55,899 nucleotides of DNA from a bacterium (lineage in GTDB: Bacteria; Sysuimicrobiota; Sysuimicrobiia; Sysuimicrobiales; Segetimicrobiaceae): NCBI GenBank assembly GCA_035945995.1, contig DASYZR010000103.1, positions 1-55,899 of the forward strand, given 5' to 3'. The position numbers and the translations under genes are program-made. This document shows, one piece after another, positions 16,647-25,641 of the stretch. Under the pieces are notes generated by a model. It had not been told where the DNA came from, did not search any database, and saw only the letters and a program-made list of their open reading frames with translations. The first letter of the stretch is position 1; each line of letters begins with the position of its first letter.

Positions 16647-17591
16647 TCAGGCGCTCCGCAGATACCGTCCGAACCAAACCTGCAACCGCGTCCAGGCGTC
16701 CTGCGCGGCCTCGGCGTGATAGCTCGGCGCCGTGTCGTTGAAGAACGCGTGACCGGCGCCGGGCTCGACGACGATCTCGTACACCACCTTGGCGGCGTCC
16801 ATCGCGCCGCGGATTGCCGGAATGCCCGCGTCGACCCGCGCGTCGAGTGCGCCGTACAGGGCGAGTACCGCGGCGCGGATGTTCGACACGTCTTTGAGCG
16901 GCGGATTGATGCCGTAAAATGGGACCGCGGCTCGGAGGTCGGGCACCGCGGTCGCCAGGCGCCACGTCACCCCGCCCCCGAAACAGAACCCTACGGCGCC
17001 GATCCGGTCGGCGCGGGCGGACGGGAGCGACTGCAGATAGCGCAGCCCGGCCGCCGGCATCGCCACCAGTTGCTCGGGCGGGATCTGGCCAAGCGTCGCC
17101 GCGATCTCGGCCGGATCGGCGACCTTGTCCGTGCCGCCGGCGCCGGACATGAGATCGGGCGCCAGGGCGACGTACCCGGTCTTGGCAAGGCGGCGCGCGA
17201 CGTCCTGGATGTGACCGACGAGGCCGCGGTTCTCATGGATCACGACCACGCCCGGCGCGTGCGACGCGCCCTTGGGCTGCGCGAGGTACCCGATCACCGT
17301 CCGCGGGCCCGGCGGCGTGCCGGGAAACGAGACCATTCGGGTCTCGAGCGTCGGATCGTCCGGCGCCACCGCGGGTGCCGCGGCCACGACGGCCGGAGGC
17401 GCGGGCGCGCCGGCGGCGGCCGCGACCTCTTCGGCTGAAGCCACGATCCCGAGCGCGGCGAGCACGCTCGCCCCCCGCGGCGCGCCGCCGCCGAAGATCA
17501 CGACCCGGCGCAGGAATTCTCGCCGTCCCAGGCGGCCTTCACGGTAATCTTCCGCCCACTCCTCGAGGATGTAACGCCCCAAGTCGGTCAT
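16647..17591 (-). CDS. Dienelactone hydrolase family protein with Tat-like leader
   Basis: This 314-residue alpha/beta hydrolase has the dienelactone hydrolase active site: nucleophilic Cys in GFCFGGG, the supporting Glu in VVVIHENRGL, and His in GAGHAFFND. Cys in place of Ser marks the true DLH branch. The N-terminus has RREFLRRV followed by a short hydrophobic stretch and an Ala/Pro-rich linker, which suggests export through Tat or membrane anchoring. I chose the ATG at 17591 (MTDLGRY), behind a G-rich ribosome-binding site, over an upstream ATG. Confidence 0.9.
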   Translation of the reverse strand: MTDLGRYILEEWAEDYREGRLGRREFLRRVVIFGGGAPRGASVLAALGIVASAEEVAAAAGAPAPPAVVAAAPAVAPDDPTLETRMVSFPGTPPGPRTVIGYLAQPKGASHAPGVVVIHENRGLVGHIQDVARRLAKTGYVALAPDLMSGAGGTDKVADPAEIAATLGQIPPEQLVAMPAAGLRYLQSLPSARADRIGAVGFCFGGGVTWRLATAVPDLRAAVPFYGINPPLKDVSNIRAAVLALYGALDARVDAGIPAIRGAMDAAKVVYEIVVEPGAGHAFFNDTAPSYHAEAAQDAWTRLQVWFGRYLRSA

Positions 17592-17778
17592 GCCCGGCCC
17601 CCTGTTCTCGCCTTCTAGTGCTCTATAATATTCCACCAGCGTCGCACGGCTCCGTCACCGCCGGGTCACGTCCGCGAGGCGCCGCCCGGGCAGGGGCCGT
17701 TTGCCGGGCACCGAACGTTGGGTGACAGCCGATCGGCCGGTGATCACCATCGGCACCATGAGACAGGAGGCAGACTCA
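17592..17778. promoter_or_regulatory. Divergent promoter region, hydrolase / NitT-type transporter
   Basis: This is a 187-base gap between divergent genes. An AT-rich patch reads TATAAT on the plus strand (17624-17629) and TATTAT on the minus strand (17625-17630), so either gene could use it as a -10 box. Matching -35 boxes are poor on both strands. Nothing else stands out. Confidence 0.35.
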
Positions 17779-18795
17779 GTGCATCGCTCGGCTTTCACGA
17801 CCGTCGTGATCGCCGCCGCCCTCGCCGTGACGATTACCACGTCCGGCGCCGTGGCGCAGGCGCCCGCGGCGGTCCGCGTCGGGACCTTGAAACTGGTCGG
17901 GGGCGCCCCGCTCTTTTGGGGCGTCGAGAGGGGGTACTTTCGTCAGGAGGGCCTTCAGGTCCAGTTCACGTACTTCGGCGCCGCCGCTCCGGTCGCCACG
18001 GCCACGGTCACCGGCGACATCGACGTCGGTGCGACGGGGATTACCGGGACGCTGTTCAACCTGGCCGCGGGCGGCGGGAAGATCTACCTCGTCGCGGACC
18101 GGGGCCAGGAGCGTCCGGGCTACCCCCTCAACGCCGTCGTGGTCACCAAGGCGACGTATACGTCCGGCGTCCGGTCGCTGCGGGATTTGCGCGGCAAACG
18201 GATCGGCATCACCACGCTCGGATCGACCTTCCACTACCAGATCGCGAAACTCCTGGAGCGGGAATCGATGACGCTCCAAGACGTGCAGTTGGTGCCGCTG
18301 CGGGAGGTGAGCCTCGTCGCCGAGGCGCTGCGCACCGGCCAGATCGCCGCCGCGCTGCTCTCGCCGCCGTGGGGCGCGGCCGCTGAGCAGGACGGCTGGG
18401 GCAAGATCCTCTTCTACGTCGGCGACCGGCTCGTCAACCAGGTTACGGGTGTGTTCTACGGCCGGCGGCTCACCCAGGATCACGCCCTGGGCGTGCGGTT
18501 CATGCGCGCATACGTCCGCGCGACGCGCGACTATTTCGACGCGTGCCTTCGCCGGCCGCCGCGGGGGTCGTGCGCGTCGATCGTCGCCGTCACGGCCCGC
18601 GCCATCGACCAGACGGAACCGGCCGTCGCCAAGTCGCTGCCGTACATCGACCGTGACGCCCGTCTCTACCTCCTCGATCTCGAGCGGCAGGAGGCGTGGT
18701 ACGTCGCCAACGGCATGGCGACCCGGTACGTGCCGCTCAACCAGTTCGTGGACACCGGTTTCGTCACCGAAGCCGTTCGATCGCTGGGGCCGTAG
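17779..18795 (+). CDS. ABC transporter substrate-binding protein, NitT/TauT (NMT1/SsuA-like) type
   Basis: This 338-residue extracytoplasmic binding protein is of the NMT1/THI5/SsuA-like family. These proteins bind nitrate, sulfonates, bicarbonate or thiamine precursors. A signal peptide (AFTTVVIAAALAVTITTSGAVAQA) opens the protein. The family pattern follows: GGAPLFWGVERGYFRQEGLQVQ, then TYTSGVRSLRDLRGKRIGI and STFHYQIAKLLE. The GTG at 17779 is chosen because AGGAGG at 17765-17770 sits 8 bases upstream; an in-frame ATG at 17758 has no such site. It is the first gene of a three-gene importer operon. Confidence 0.9.
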   Translation: MHRSAFTTVVIAAALAVTITTSGAVAQAPAAVRVGTLKLVGGAPLFWGVERGYFRQEGLQVQFTYFGAAAPVATATVTGDIDVGATGITGTLFNLAAGGGKIYLVADRGQERPGYPLNAVVVTKATYTSGVRSLRDLRGKRIGITTLGSTFHYQIAKLLERESMTLQDVQLVPLREVSLVAEALRTGQIAAALLSPPWGAAAEQDGWGKILFYVGDRLVNQVTGVFYGRRLTQDHALGVRFMRAYVRATRDYFDACLRRPPRGSCASIVAVTARAIDQTEPAVAKSLPYIDRDARLYLLDLERQEAWYVANGMATRYVPLNQFVDTGFVTEAVRSLGP

Positions 18796-18802
18796 CGGTC
18801 GC

Positions 18803-19579
18803 GTGGAGATCCGGTTCGAGCAGACCACGAAGCGGTACGCGCGCCGGGACGGAAGCGCGATCGACGCCCTCGCCGGCGTCGACCTGACCGTCGGCAGCGG
18901 GGAATTTCTCGCGATCATCGGCCCGAGCGGGTGCGGAAAGTCCACGCTGCTGCTGCTGGCCGCCGGACTCCTTCCGCTGTCTGCCGGGCGCATCGTGTTC
19001 GACGGCGAGCGCGCGGACCGGCCCCTGACCGCGCTCGTCTTCCAGGAATTCGCCCTCTTCGAATGGCGCACGGTGCTCCACAACGTCGCGTTCGGCCTGG
19101 AGGTGCGGCGGGTCCCCGCCGCGGAGCGCGACCGGCGCGCGCGCGAGTACGTCCGCCTGGTCGGCCTCGACGGGTTCGAGACCCGGTATCCGTCCGAGTT
19201 GTCGGGCGGTATGCGGCAGCGCGTCGGCATCGCCCGCGCCCTGTGCGTCGATCCGGCGGTGCTGTTGATGGACGAGCCGCTGTCCGCGCTCGACGCGCAG
19301 ACGCGGCAGCTGATGCAGGACGAAATCCTGGCCATCTGGGAGCGCACGCGTAAGACGGTGCTGTACGTCACGCACAACATCCAGGAGGCGGTCTACCTGG
19401 CGGACCGGATCGCCGTGCTGTCCCGGCGGCCCGGCCGGGTGCGCGCCGTCCTGCCGGTCCCGTTCGAACGCCCGCGGCGCGAAACCATCCTCGCCGACGC
19501 CGCCTTCGGCCGCTTCACGCACGAGGTCTGGTCGATGATCCGCGATGAGGCCCGGACGGCGATGCAGGAGGCGGACTGA
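18803..19579 (+). CDS. ABC transporter ATP-binding protein, NitT/TauT type
   Basis: This 258-residue ATPase subunit has all nucleotide-binding motifs: Walker A GPSGCGKST, Q-loop VFQEFALFEWRTV, signature ELSGGMRQRVGIARAL, Walker B VLLMDEPLSALD, and H-loop YVTHNIQEAVYL. Its size and its PFERPR C-terminal segment match SsuB/TauB/NrtD-like proteins. The start is a GTG 7 bases after the stop of the binding-protein gene. Confidence 0.93.
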   Translation: MEIRFEQTTKRYARRDGSAIDALAGVDLTVGSGEFLAIIGPSGCGKSTLLLLAAGLLPLSAGRIVFDGERADRPLTALVFQEFALFEWRTVLHNVAFGLEVRRVPAAERDRRAREYVRLVGLDGFETRYPSELSGGMRQRVGIARALCVDPAVLLMDEPLSALDAQTRQLMQDEILAIWERTRKTVLYVTHNIQEAVYLADRIAVLSRRPGRVRAVLPVPFERPRRETILADAAFGRFTHEVWSMIRDEARTAMQEAD

Positions 19580-19580
19580 C

Positions 19581-20459
19581 GTGGCCGCGCCCTCGCGACC
19601 CGACGCCGCGCCGGTCATCGGTGAGGCCGCTCTGCCGCCGGCCGGGCGCCCCGGCGGTTCCCGCGAAGTCATCACGCTCGAGGCCCGGCCGGTTGCGTCT
19701 CGGGGCGGGCGCGGGCACCGGGTGTTGCGGATCGGGTCGATTGTGGGCCTGCTCGCCGCATGGGAGGCGCTGGCCCGATCACACGCGGTCCCCGCGGTGT
19801 TTCTGCCGTCGCCGGAGGCCGTTGCCGGCGAGCTCGCCCATCTGGCCTCCACGGGCGACCTGTGGCGGAGTCTCGGCGCGAGCCTGGGCCGGATCGCCGC
19901 CGGGTTCGCGCTCGGGAGCGCCGCCGGCCTGATCGTGGGGGTGTTGGCGGGCGTCTCGCGGCCGGCAGAGGCGGTGGCCGACCCGCTCATCGCCGCCATC
20001 TACCCGATTCCGAAAATCGCCCTGCTGCCGCTCCTCATCCTGTGGCTGGGCATCGGCGAAGCGCCGAAAATCGCCGTCATCGCCGTGGGCGCGTTCTTTC
20101 CCGTCGCCATCGGGACGATGAGTGCCATTCGCGACGTCGATCCGCTGCTCGTCCGGGCGGCGCGGAGTCTCGGCGCCGGCCGCCTGCACATCATCACGAA
20201 AGTGCAGCTGCCGGCGTCCGTCCCGATGGTCTTCGCGAGCCTGCGCCTCGCCGCCGGGATGTCTCTGCTGCTGGTCGTCTCCGCCGAGATGATCGCCGCG
20301 ACCGCCGGCATCGGTTACCTCATTCTCTATGCTGGCGATCTGATGCAGACGGCGCGCCTGCTTGCGGGAATCGCCGTCCTGTCCGTCCTCGGCCTGCTCT
20401 CCACGAGCGGCCTCGCGGCGCTCGAGCGGCGGCTGTTTCGGGGCCGAGCGCGGAGTTAG
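19581..20459 (+). CDS. ABC transporter permease, NitT/TauT (SsuC-like) type
   Basis: This 292-residue membrane permease has about six helices and an EAA loop (RAARSLGAGRLHIITKVQLPASVP). It carries the family signature YPIPKIALLPLLILWLGIGE before it. A roughly 50-residue polar N-terminus precedes the first helix. The GTG start is one base after the ATPase stop, behind GGAGG. With the two genes upstream it completes one importer; the ligand is not evident. Confidence 0.92.
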   Translation: MAAPSRPDAAPVIGEAALPPAGRPGGSREVITLEARPVASRGGRGHRVLRIGSIVGLLAAWEALARSHAVPAVFLPSPEAVAGELAHLASTGDLWRSLGASLGRIAAGFALGSAAGLIVGVLAGVSRPAEAVADPLIAAIYPIPKIALLPLLILWLGIGEAPKIAVIAVGAFFPVAIGTMSAIRDVDPLLVRAARSLGAGRLHIITKVQLPASVPMVFASLRLAAGMSLLLVVSAEMIAATAGIGYLILYAGDLMQTARLLAGIAVLSVLGLLSTSGLAALERRLFRGRARS

Positions 20460-20474
20460 GCGCGGCGCGGCAAG

Positions 20475-21385
20475 TCAGGCCGCGGCGGCGTCGCCCTGAT
20501 CCAAGGCGAGCTCCGCCCGCCACAGCAGCGCGGCGGTGGAGGCTTCCGCCTGCCCGAACAACCGCGCGGCCTCGTCCCAGCGCCCCCGACGCCGCCGGAG
20601 CTCGGCCAGCCGAGCCGTCGCAGAGAGACCGAGCGCCGGGCGGATCACCGCCAATTCCCGGGCGGCGGCGGTGATCTCACGCTCCGCCGCCGCCCACTCG
20701 CCGCGCCAGATGAGCACGCCCGCATACTGGATCCGGCACACCGCGAACAGCATGCTGAGACGCCAGCGCCGGCAGAAGTCCGTGAGACGGTCGCACCACT
20801 GCGCGGCGCGCGGATAGTCGCGCACACGATCACAGGCGTAGATCATGTAACAGCTCGTCAAGGCGACGGCCTGCAGGTCCCCGATCTCACCGGCCGAGGC
20901 CGCCGCGGCGGCTTCGTCGAGGAGGTGCATCCCGTCGTGGATCCGGCCTTGACTCACCAAGGCCAGTGGTGCGCGTCAAACGTCATGAGCCAGGCATGCT
21001 CCGGGGACTGCGGAGTCTTCTCCAACAGCCGGTGGGCGCGCCGGAGCCAGCCGCTCGCGACGGCCGACTGGCCGCGAAAATCGACGTGATCGAGACCGAG
21101 CCACGTGGCGGAGCGCGCCGCGCCGCGGCAGTCGCCGCGCCTGCGATAGAGCCGGTAGGCTCGTTCGCGAGCCTCGAAGATCGCGGGGATGTCGTCGAGC
21201 CACCACGCCGCCCAGGCGAGACCCTCCCACGCTTCGGGAGTGTCGGCCTCCGCAAGGGCCGCCTCAAACCGGACCTGCGCCTGCTTCCACTCCCCGCGGC
21301 CCAGGGCCGCCCAGCCCTGCGCGGCCTCGTCCGGCATGGGGCCGGCGGGCGTCAGGGCCGCGAGCGCGCGCGTGTCTGGGTCCAT
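20475..21385 (-). pseudogene. Truncated, frameshifted LuxR-type regulator remnant (TPR-like part only)
   Basis: The first frame starts at ATG 21385 and codes for a helical-repeat region (WAALGRGEWKQAQVRFEAAL, GLAWAAWWLDDIPAIFEARE, RLYRRRGDCRGAARSATWLG). It stops at 20954 just after HAWLMTFDAHHWPW. The same repeat type resumes in another frame with ALVSQGRIHDGMHLLDEA and YDRVRDYPRAAQWCDRL-like text, then stops at 20475. In intact relatives about 50 more residues lie at this joint, and a LuxR helix-turn-helix ends the protein at about 550 residues. Both are missing here, so the gene has lost its DNA-binding end. The family assignment rests on my memory of similar proteins. Confidence 0.7.
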
Positions 21386-21389
21386 CCGC

Positions 21390-22631
21390 CTACTCGAAGA
21401 CGACCGCGGGGAACCCCACAAGGCCGCCCGCCGGGTCGGCCCCTTGATCGTATCCCAACACGCGGCCCCGCACCGGGGAGAGCAGCCGCAGCACCGTGTA
21501 GATGGCGCCAAGCCCGCAGACGTGGCACGCGTTTCCCCCGCCGGCCACGGTCCGCCACCACCCCTCCGCGTCGCCTCCTTCGACGTGCCGCAGCGCGGCG
21601 AGGTCGGCGTCATGCGCGCGCCGGGCCAGCTCCGGGCCGAGCCGCTCCGAATCGCCGAAGCGGGGACCCACGTGGCTCAGATCGACGCCGCCGACGATGC
21701 AGACCGGCCGGCCGATACCGGCAATCGCCGTCCGCAGTGCGGTGATGAAAGCCTCAACCGCGGGCACGCCGGCCGGCGTCCCGCCGGGGCCGTCGCCGTC
21801 CAGCAATCCCGTCAACACCGGCAGCACGGTAAACCGCCGGCCGCGCAACATGTGCGCGAGCCAGAGGACCTGAAACTCGACGGAGTGCTCGCCGCGATGC
21901 ACGCTCTCCTCGGCCAGCGGATCGAACGGTGAGCGCTCCACGATCGCGTCGAGCAGCGCGCGGTCGACGTTCACCACGCCGAACGGCGTCTCGTATCCCT
22001 TCCCCGTGAGCACGTACGGTGCGCGCGGCGCGGCGTGCGCAACGCCGACCACCACGACGCAGACGCCGGCCGGGAGATGCGCAAGCGCCGTGTACGCGCG
22101 GCCGTACAGCGCGCCGCCCCGCGCAAAGTCGATGTGCGGCGCCAGAATCCCGCGCGGGCGCGCCGGCCTGCGGGGAGCAGTCCCGTTCCCCCCGCCCGCG
22201 GCAAGGTAACCCTCCAGCACCGCGGCACACGCGTCCGGCTCGGCAGGATAGCCCGTGCCCGCGTGGGCCATCGCGCGGTGCGGCGCCGCCCGGTACGCGT
22301 CCACCGCCGCGCGGCGGCGCTCGGCGAGCGCGGGACTGTCGAGCAGGCCGTGGGCGTCGAGGTCGCGCACGATGCGGTCGAGGTCGGCCGGCGGCAGCAT
22401 GGCTCCGCCGCTCGCACGCGCATACTCCGCCCGCACCGCCCGGGCGTCGCGCCGGCCGTCCAGGAGGAGCGCGACCAACATGATCGGCAGCGGCACGACG
22501 ACCGGTCCGTCGAGGAGACCTTCGTAGTCCCGCGCGCAGACGACGCGCCGGCCGTCCCACTCCGCCGCGACGAGGTCCAGCGCGCGAAGCCTCGGAAGCG
22601 GCACCGGGGAGGCGCCGCGGGCCCCGGTCAT
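21390..22631 (-). CDS. amrB: AmmeMemoRadiSam system protein B (Memo family), with N-terminal extension
   Basis: This 413-residue protein has a C-terminal Memo domain (about residues 160-413). Its dioxygenase-like fold carries conserved His residues: ILAPHIDFARGGALYGRAY, then VHRGEHSVEFQVLWLAHML, and VGGVDLSHVGPRFGD. The first 150 residues form a separate, mostly helical region (VVVPLPIMLVALLLDGRRDARAV, then a short winged-helix-like stretch). Memo proteins usually occur with an AMMECR1 protein and a radical-SAM enzyme; neither is in the window. The biochemical role of the system is unsettled. Confidence 0.85.
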   Translation of the reverse strand: MTGARGASPVPLPRLRALDLVAAEWDGRRVVCARDYEGLLDGPVVVPLPIMLVALLLDGRRDARAVRAEYARASGGAMLPPADLDRIVRDLDAHGLLDSPALAERRRAAVDAYRAAPHRAMAHAGTGYPAEPDACAAVLEGYLAAGGGNGTAPRRPARPRGILAPHIDFARGGALYGRAYTALAHLPAGVCVVVVGVAHAAPRAPYVLTGKGYETPFGVVNVDRALLDAIVERSPFDPLAEESVHRGEHSVEFQVLWLAHMLRGRRFTVLPVLTGLLDGDGPGGTPAGVPAVEAFITALRTAIAGIGRPVCIVGGVDLSHVGPRFGDSERLGPELARRAHDADLAALRHVEGGDAEGWWRTVAGGGNACHVCGLGAIYTVLRLLSPVRGRVLGYDQGADPAGGLVGFPAVVFE

Positions 22632-22672
22632 GCGGAGGAACGGACCGCCGCCGCCCCGTATCTCCCCGTGCC

Positions 22673-23416
22673 ATGGGGGGACGGCTCACCGGACGGGTCG
22701 CACTGGTCACCGGCGGAGGCACGGGCATCGGCCGTGCGACGTCGATCGCGCTTGCCGCCGAAGGCGCCGCGGTCGCGATCAACTACACCCGCTCGCGCGG
22801 CGACGCGGACGAGACGGCGTCGGAGATCGTCTCGCGGGGCGGCCGCGCCATCACGGTCGCCGCCGACATCGCGGACGAGTCCGCCGTCGAGTCGATGGTG
22901 CGCCGCGTCGCCGGCGAGCTCGGCCGGCTCGACGTGCTCGTCAACAACGCCGGCACGACGCGGTTCGTCGACCACAAGGATCTCGAGGCCTTGACGGCTG
23001 AGATCTGGGACCGCATTCTCGCCGTGAACGTGAAAGGCACGTTCTTTTGCATCCGCGCCGCCGCGCGCGCCATGACGGACGGCGGCCGGATCATCAACAT
23101 CGGGTCGGTCGCCGGTGTCCGAGGCAACGGCAGTTCGATCGCCTACGCCGCGAGCAAAGCCGCGATCCACACGATGACGCTCTCGCTGGCCCGCGCGCTC
23201 GCGCCCTCGATCACGGTGAACGCCATCGCGCCCGGACTCATCGAGACCCGCTGGCAGCACGGACACGAAGCGGAGAACGCCGCGCGCGCCGCGCGGTTCC
23301 CCGCCCGGCGCATCGGCCGGCCGGAGGACATCGCGCAGGTGGCCCTGGCACTCGCGACCGCGGATAACTTCCTGACCGGCCAAGTCATCGTCGTCGACGG
23401 CGGCGCGGGGCTCTAG
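22673..23416 (+). CDS. Short-chain dehydrogenase/reductase (FabG-like)
   Basis: This 247-residue classical SDR has the cofactor motif TGGGTGIG (about residues 14-21), NNAG (about 91-94) and the catalytic Ser/Tyr/Lys set in IGSVAGVRG and YAASKAA. It ends with LTGQVIVVDGGAGL, typical of 3-oxoacyl-ACP-reductase-like enzymes. The substrate cannot be told. It diverges from the Memo-family gene across a 41-base gap with no clear Shine-Dalgarno. Confidence 0.9.
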   Translation: MGGRLTGRVALVTGGGTGIGRATSIALAAEGAAVAINYTRSRGDADETASEIVSRGGRAITVAADIADESAVESMVRRVAGELGRLDVLVNNAGTTRFVDHKDLEALTAEIWDRILAVNVKGTFFCIRAAARAMTDGGRIINIGSVAGVRGNGSSIAYAASKAAIHTMTLSLARALAPSITVNAIAPGLIETRWQHGHEAENAARAARFPARRIGRPEDIAQVALALATADNFLTGQVIVVDGGAGL

Positions 23417-23441
23417 CGGCCGACGCCCGGAGGATCGTGGT

Positions 23442-23481
23442 CGAACAGGTGTTTGCATGACCGGTTGAGGTGTGTTATAAT
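23442..23481 (+). promoter_or_regulatory. lexA promoter with overlapping LexA (SOS) box
   Basis: CGAACAGGTGTTTG (23442-23455) matches the Gram-positive LexA box CGAAC-N4-GTTCG with one mismatch. It overlaps the -35 element TTGCAT (23453-23458). After a 17-base spacer comes a perfect -10 TATAAT (23476-23481). Bound LexA would block RNA polymerase, so lexA is probably autorepressed. Confidence 0.8.
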
Positions 23482-23499
23482 CCGACCGCTCTCGGTCGG
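23482..23499 (+). promoter_or_regulatory. Small hairpin at the 5' end of the lexA transcript
   Basis: CCGACCG (23482-23488) and CGGTCGG (23493-23499) form a perfect 7-bp stem with a 4-base loop directly after the -10 box. It would sit at or just inside the transcript's 5' end and may protect the message. No function is shown. Confidence 0.4.
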
Positions 23500-23530
23500 G
23501 GTGTCGCATGCACAGTGTGGGAGGCAGCGC

Positions 23531-24145
23531 GTGGGCCGAGTATTGACGAAACGCCAACGCGAGATTCTCGAATACCTGCTGGACACTATGCAGCGCAAGG
23601 GCTACCCGCCGTCCGTCCGCGAGATCGGCACGGCCCTCGGCCTCACCAGCAGCTCGACCGTGCACAGCCACCTCGCCGCGCTGGAAAAAAAGGGCTACAT
23701 CCGCCGCGATCCGAGCAAGCCTCGGGCGATCGAAATCCTGAAGGACGGCGCCAGCCAGCCGCCCAAGCGCGTCGTCAACGTACCGGTGGTCGGCCGGATC
23801 GCGGCCGGCGCGCCGCTCCTGGCCGATGAGAATATCGAGGATGTGTTCCCGCTGCCCCGCGACTTCGTCCGTGAAGACGGGGCGTTCATGCTTCGCGTGC
23901 GCGGGGAGAGCATGATCGACGCCGGGATTTACGACGGCGACTACGTGGTCATCCGCCCGCAGGCGACCGCCGCGAACGGCGAAATCGTGGCGGCGCTCAT
24001 CGGCGACGAGGCGACGGTCAAGCGGTTCTACAAGGAACGCGACCACATCCGCCTGCAGCCCGAGAACAGCACGATGTCGCCCATTCTCACGCGTGACGTC
24101 ACGATCATCGGCAAGGCGGTGGCGCTCATCCGCCGGCTGGCGTAG
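23531..24145 (+). CDS. lexA: LexA repressor
   Basis: This is the SOS-response repressor with self-cleaving peptidase domain, 204 residues. The winged-helix DNA-binding domain is at the start ([20 protein letters not shown], then [20 protein letters not shown]). The cleavage site is Ala92-Gly93 in GRIAAGAP. The catalytic Ser127 is in GESMIDAG and Lys164 in EATVKRFY. I chose the GTG at 23531 because GGGAGG lies 6 bases upstream; the frame is open further upstream but that overlaps the promoter. It carries its own LexA box. Confidence 0.97.
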   Translation: MGRVLTKRQREILEYLLDTMQRKGYPPSVREIGTALGLTSSSTVHSHLAALEKKGYIRRDPSKPRAIEILKDGASQPPKRVVNVPVVGRIAAGAPLLADENIEDVFPLPRDFVREDGAFMLRVRGESMIDAGIYDGDYVVIRPQATAANGEIVAALIGDEATVKRFYKERDHIRLQPENSTMSPILTRDVTIIGKAVALIRRLA

Positions 24146-24168
24146 CCGCGCCCCACCGATCGCGTGCC

Positions 24169-24198
24169 CCGGGGCCGCCTCCGCGGAGGCGGCCCCGG
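24169..24198. terminator. 30-bp perfect palindrome between convergent lexA and hflX
   Basis: The 30 bases from 24169 to 24198 are their own reverse complement (15-bp arms around CCGCGG, starting CCGGGGCC). Lying between two convergent stop codons, it can form a strong hairpin on either strand and probably ends both transcripts. No T-run follows. Confidence 0.6.
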
Positions 24199-24231
24199 CG
24201 GCGTCCGGATCGAGATTCGCCGGGCCGCCCG

Positions 24232-25632
24232 TCATCGCGTCCCCGCGGTCCCGCCCGCGGGTGGGCGAGGGAGCGCCCGCCCGCCATCGACGTAGGGGCG
24301 GAACGGGCCCAGCCCGGCCGCCGGAATGTCCGCGTCGACGACGATGCCGGCATCCCCGTCCTCGCGGCGCACGACGCGGCCGATCCCGTAGAGGCGCGAG
24401 AGCACGCCGAGACGCTGGTACGGGATCACCAGGCGGACGCGCTCGACGGGATCCGGCAGGACCGCGGCGATCGTGCGGAGCAGGTGCGCCAGCCCCACGC
24501 CGCGGACCGCCGAAACGGGCACGCCGGCCGGTTCTTCCGCCGTCACGTCGCGCAGCGCCTCCGCCGACAGCCGGTCCGCCTTGTTGAGCACGGTGACGCG
24601 CGGGGTGCCGGCCGCGCCGAGATCCCCCAGCACCTGCTCCACGGCCGCGCGCTGGGCGGTCCAGCGGGTATGGCTCGCGTCGATGACATGAATCAGCAGA
24701 TCGGCCTCCGTCACTTCTTCCAGGGTGGCGCGGAACGCCGCGACGAGGTCGTGCGGCAGCTTCTGGATGAACCCGACGGTGTCGACGAGCAGCAGCGAGC
24801 GGTGGTTCGGCAGGACCACGCGCCGGGTCGTCGGGTCGAGGGTCGCGAAGAGTTTGTCCGCGGTCAGCACATGCGCGCGCGTGAGCGCGTTGAGCAGCGT
24901 GGACTTGCCGGCGTTTGTATAGCCGACCAGCACCGCCACCGGCAGCGCCGCGTCCTTGCGCGACTGGCGCTCCCGCTGCCGGTGCCGCCGCAGCGCGTTG
25001 ATCTCGCGCCCCAGCGCGGTGATCCGGGTGCGGATCCGCCGGCGGTCGACCTCGAGCTTCGTTTCGCCGGGCCCCCGAGTGCCGATGCCGCCGCCCAATC
25101 GCGAGAGGAGGGTGCCGCGGCCGGCCAGCCGCGGCAACAGATAGGTCATCTGCGCGAGCTCGACCTGGAGGCGCCCCTCGCGGGTCCGCGCGCGTTGGGC
25201 GAAGATGTCGAGCACGAGCGCGGTTCGATCGAGCACCTTGGTGTCGAGCGCCCGCTCGAGATTGCGCTGCTGGGCCGGGGTGAGTTCGTGGTCGAAGATG
25301 ACCACGTCCGCCCCCGCCGACCGCACGCGGGAGCGAATCTCTTCGACCTTGCCGGCGCCCACCGCGGTGGCCGGATCCGGCCGGGACCGGTGCTGCACCA
25401 CCATGCCCGTGACCCGGGCCCCCGCCGTGTCGGCGAGCCGGGCCAGTTCTTGGAGGGTCTCCTCCCCCTCGTCGGCCCGCGGCGCGAGCATGCCGACGAG
25501 CACCGCACGCTCAGGACCGCCCCGGCGGAGGTCGGCGGCGGGCCCGCGGCCGGCGTCCTCCGGCGCGCCGTCGGCGCCGGCGGCGAGGCCTCGGCGGAGT
25601 TTGTGGCCGAGCGGCGTCCCGGTGGTGCGCAT
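24232..25632 (-). CDS. hflX: GTPase HflX
   Basis: This 466-residue ribosome-associated GTPase is of the family that splits stalled or heat-damaged 70S ribosomes. The N-terminal HflX domain has VGAGKVEEIRSRV and VIFDHELTPAQQRNLERAL. The GGGIGTRGPGETKLE linker leads into a coiled helical pair. The G domain shows G1 GYTNAGKSTLLNAL, G3 DTVGFIQKLP and G4 NKADRL. A C-terminal basic tail ends the protein. It is the last gene of the HEPN-miaA-dapL-hflX operon, 9 bases after dapL. Confidence 0.95.
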   Translation of the reverse strand: MRTTGTPLGHKLRRGLAAGADGAPEDAGRGPAADLRRGGPERAVLVGMLAPRADEGEETLQELARLADTAGARVTGMVVQHRSRPDPATAVGAGKVEEIRSRVRSAGADVVIFDHELTPAQQRNLERALDTKVLDRTALVLDIFAQRARTREGRLQVELAQMTYLLPRLAGRGTLLSRLGGGIGTRGPGETKLEVDRRRIRTRITALGREINALRRHRQRERQSRKDAALPVAVLVGYTNAGKSTLLNALTRAHVLTADKLFATLDPTTRRVVLPNHRSLLLVDTVGFIQKLPHDLVAAFRATLEEVTEADLLIHVIDASHTRWTAQRAAVEQVLGDLGAAGTPRVTVLNKADRLSAEALRDVTAEEPAGVPVSAVRGVGLAHLLRTIAAVLPDPVERVRLVIPYQRLGVLSRLYGIGRVVRREDGDAGIVVDADIPAAGLGPFRPYVDGGRALPRPPAGGTAGTR

Positions 25633-25641
25633 TCCCGCCCG

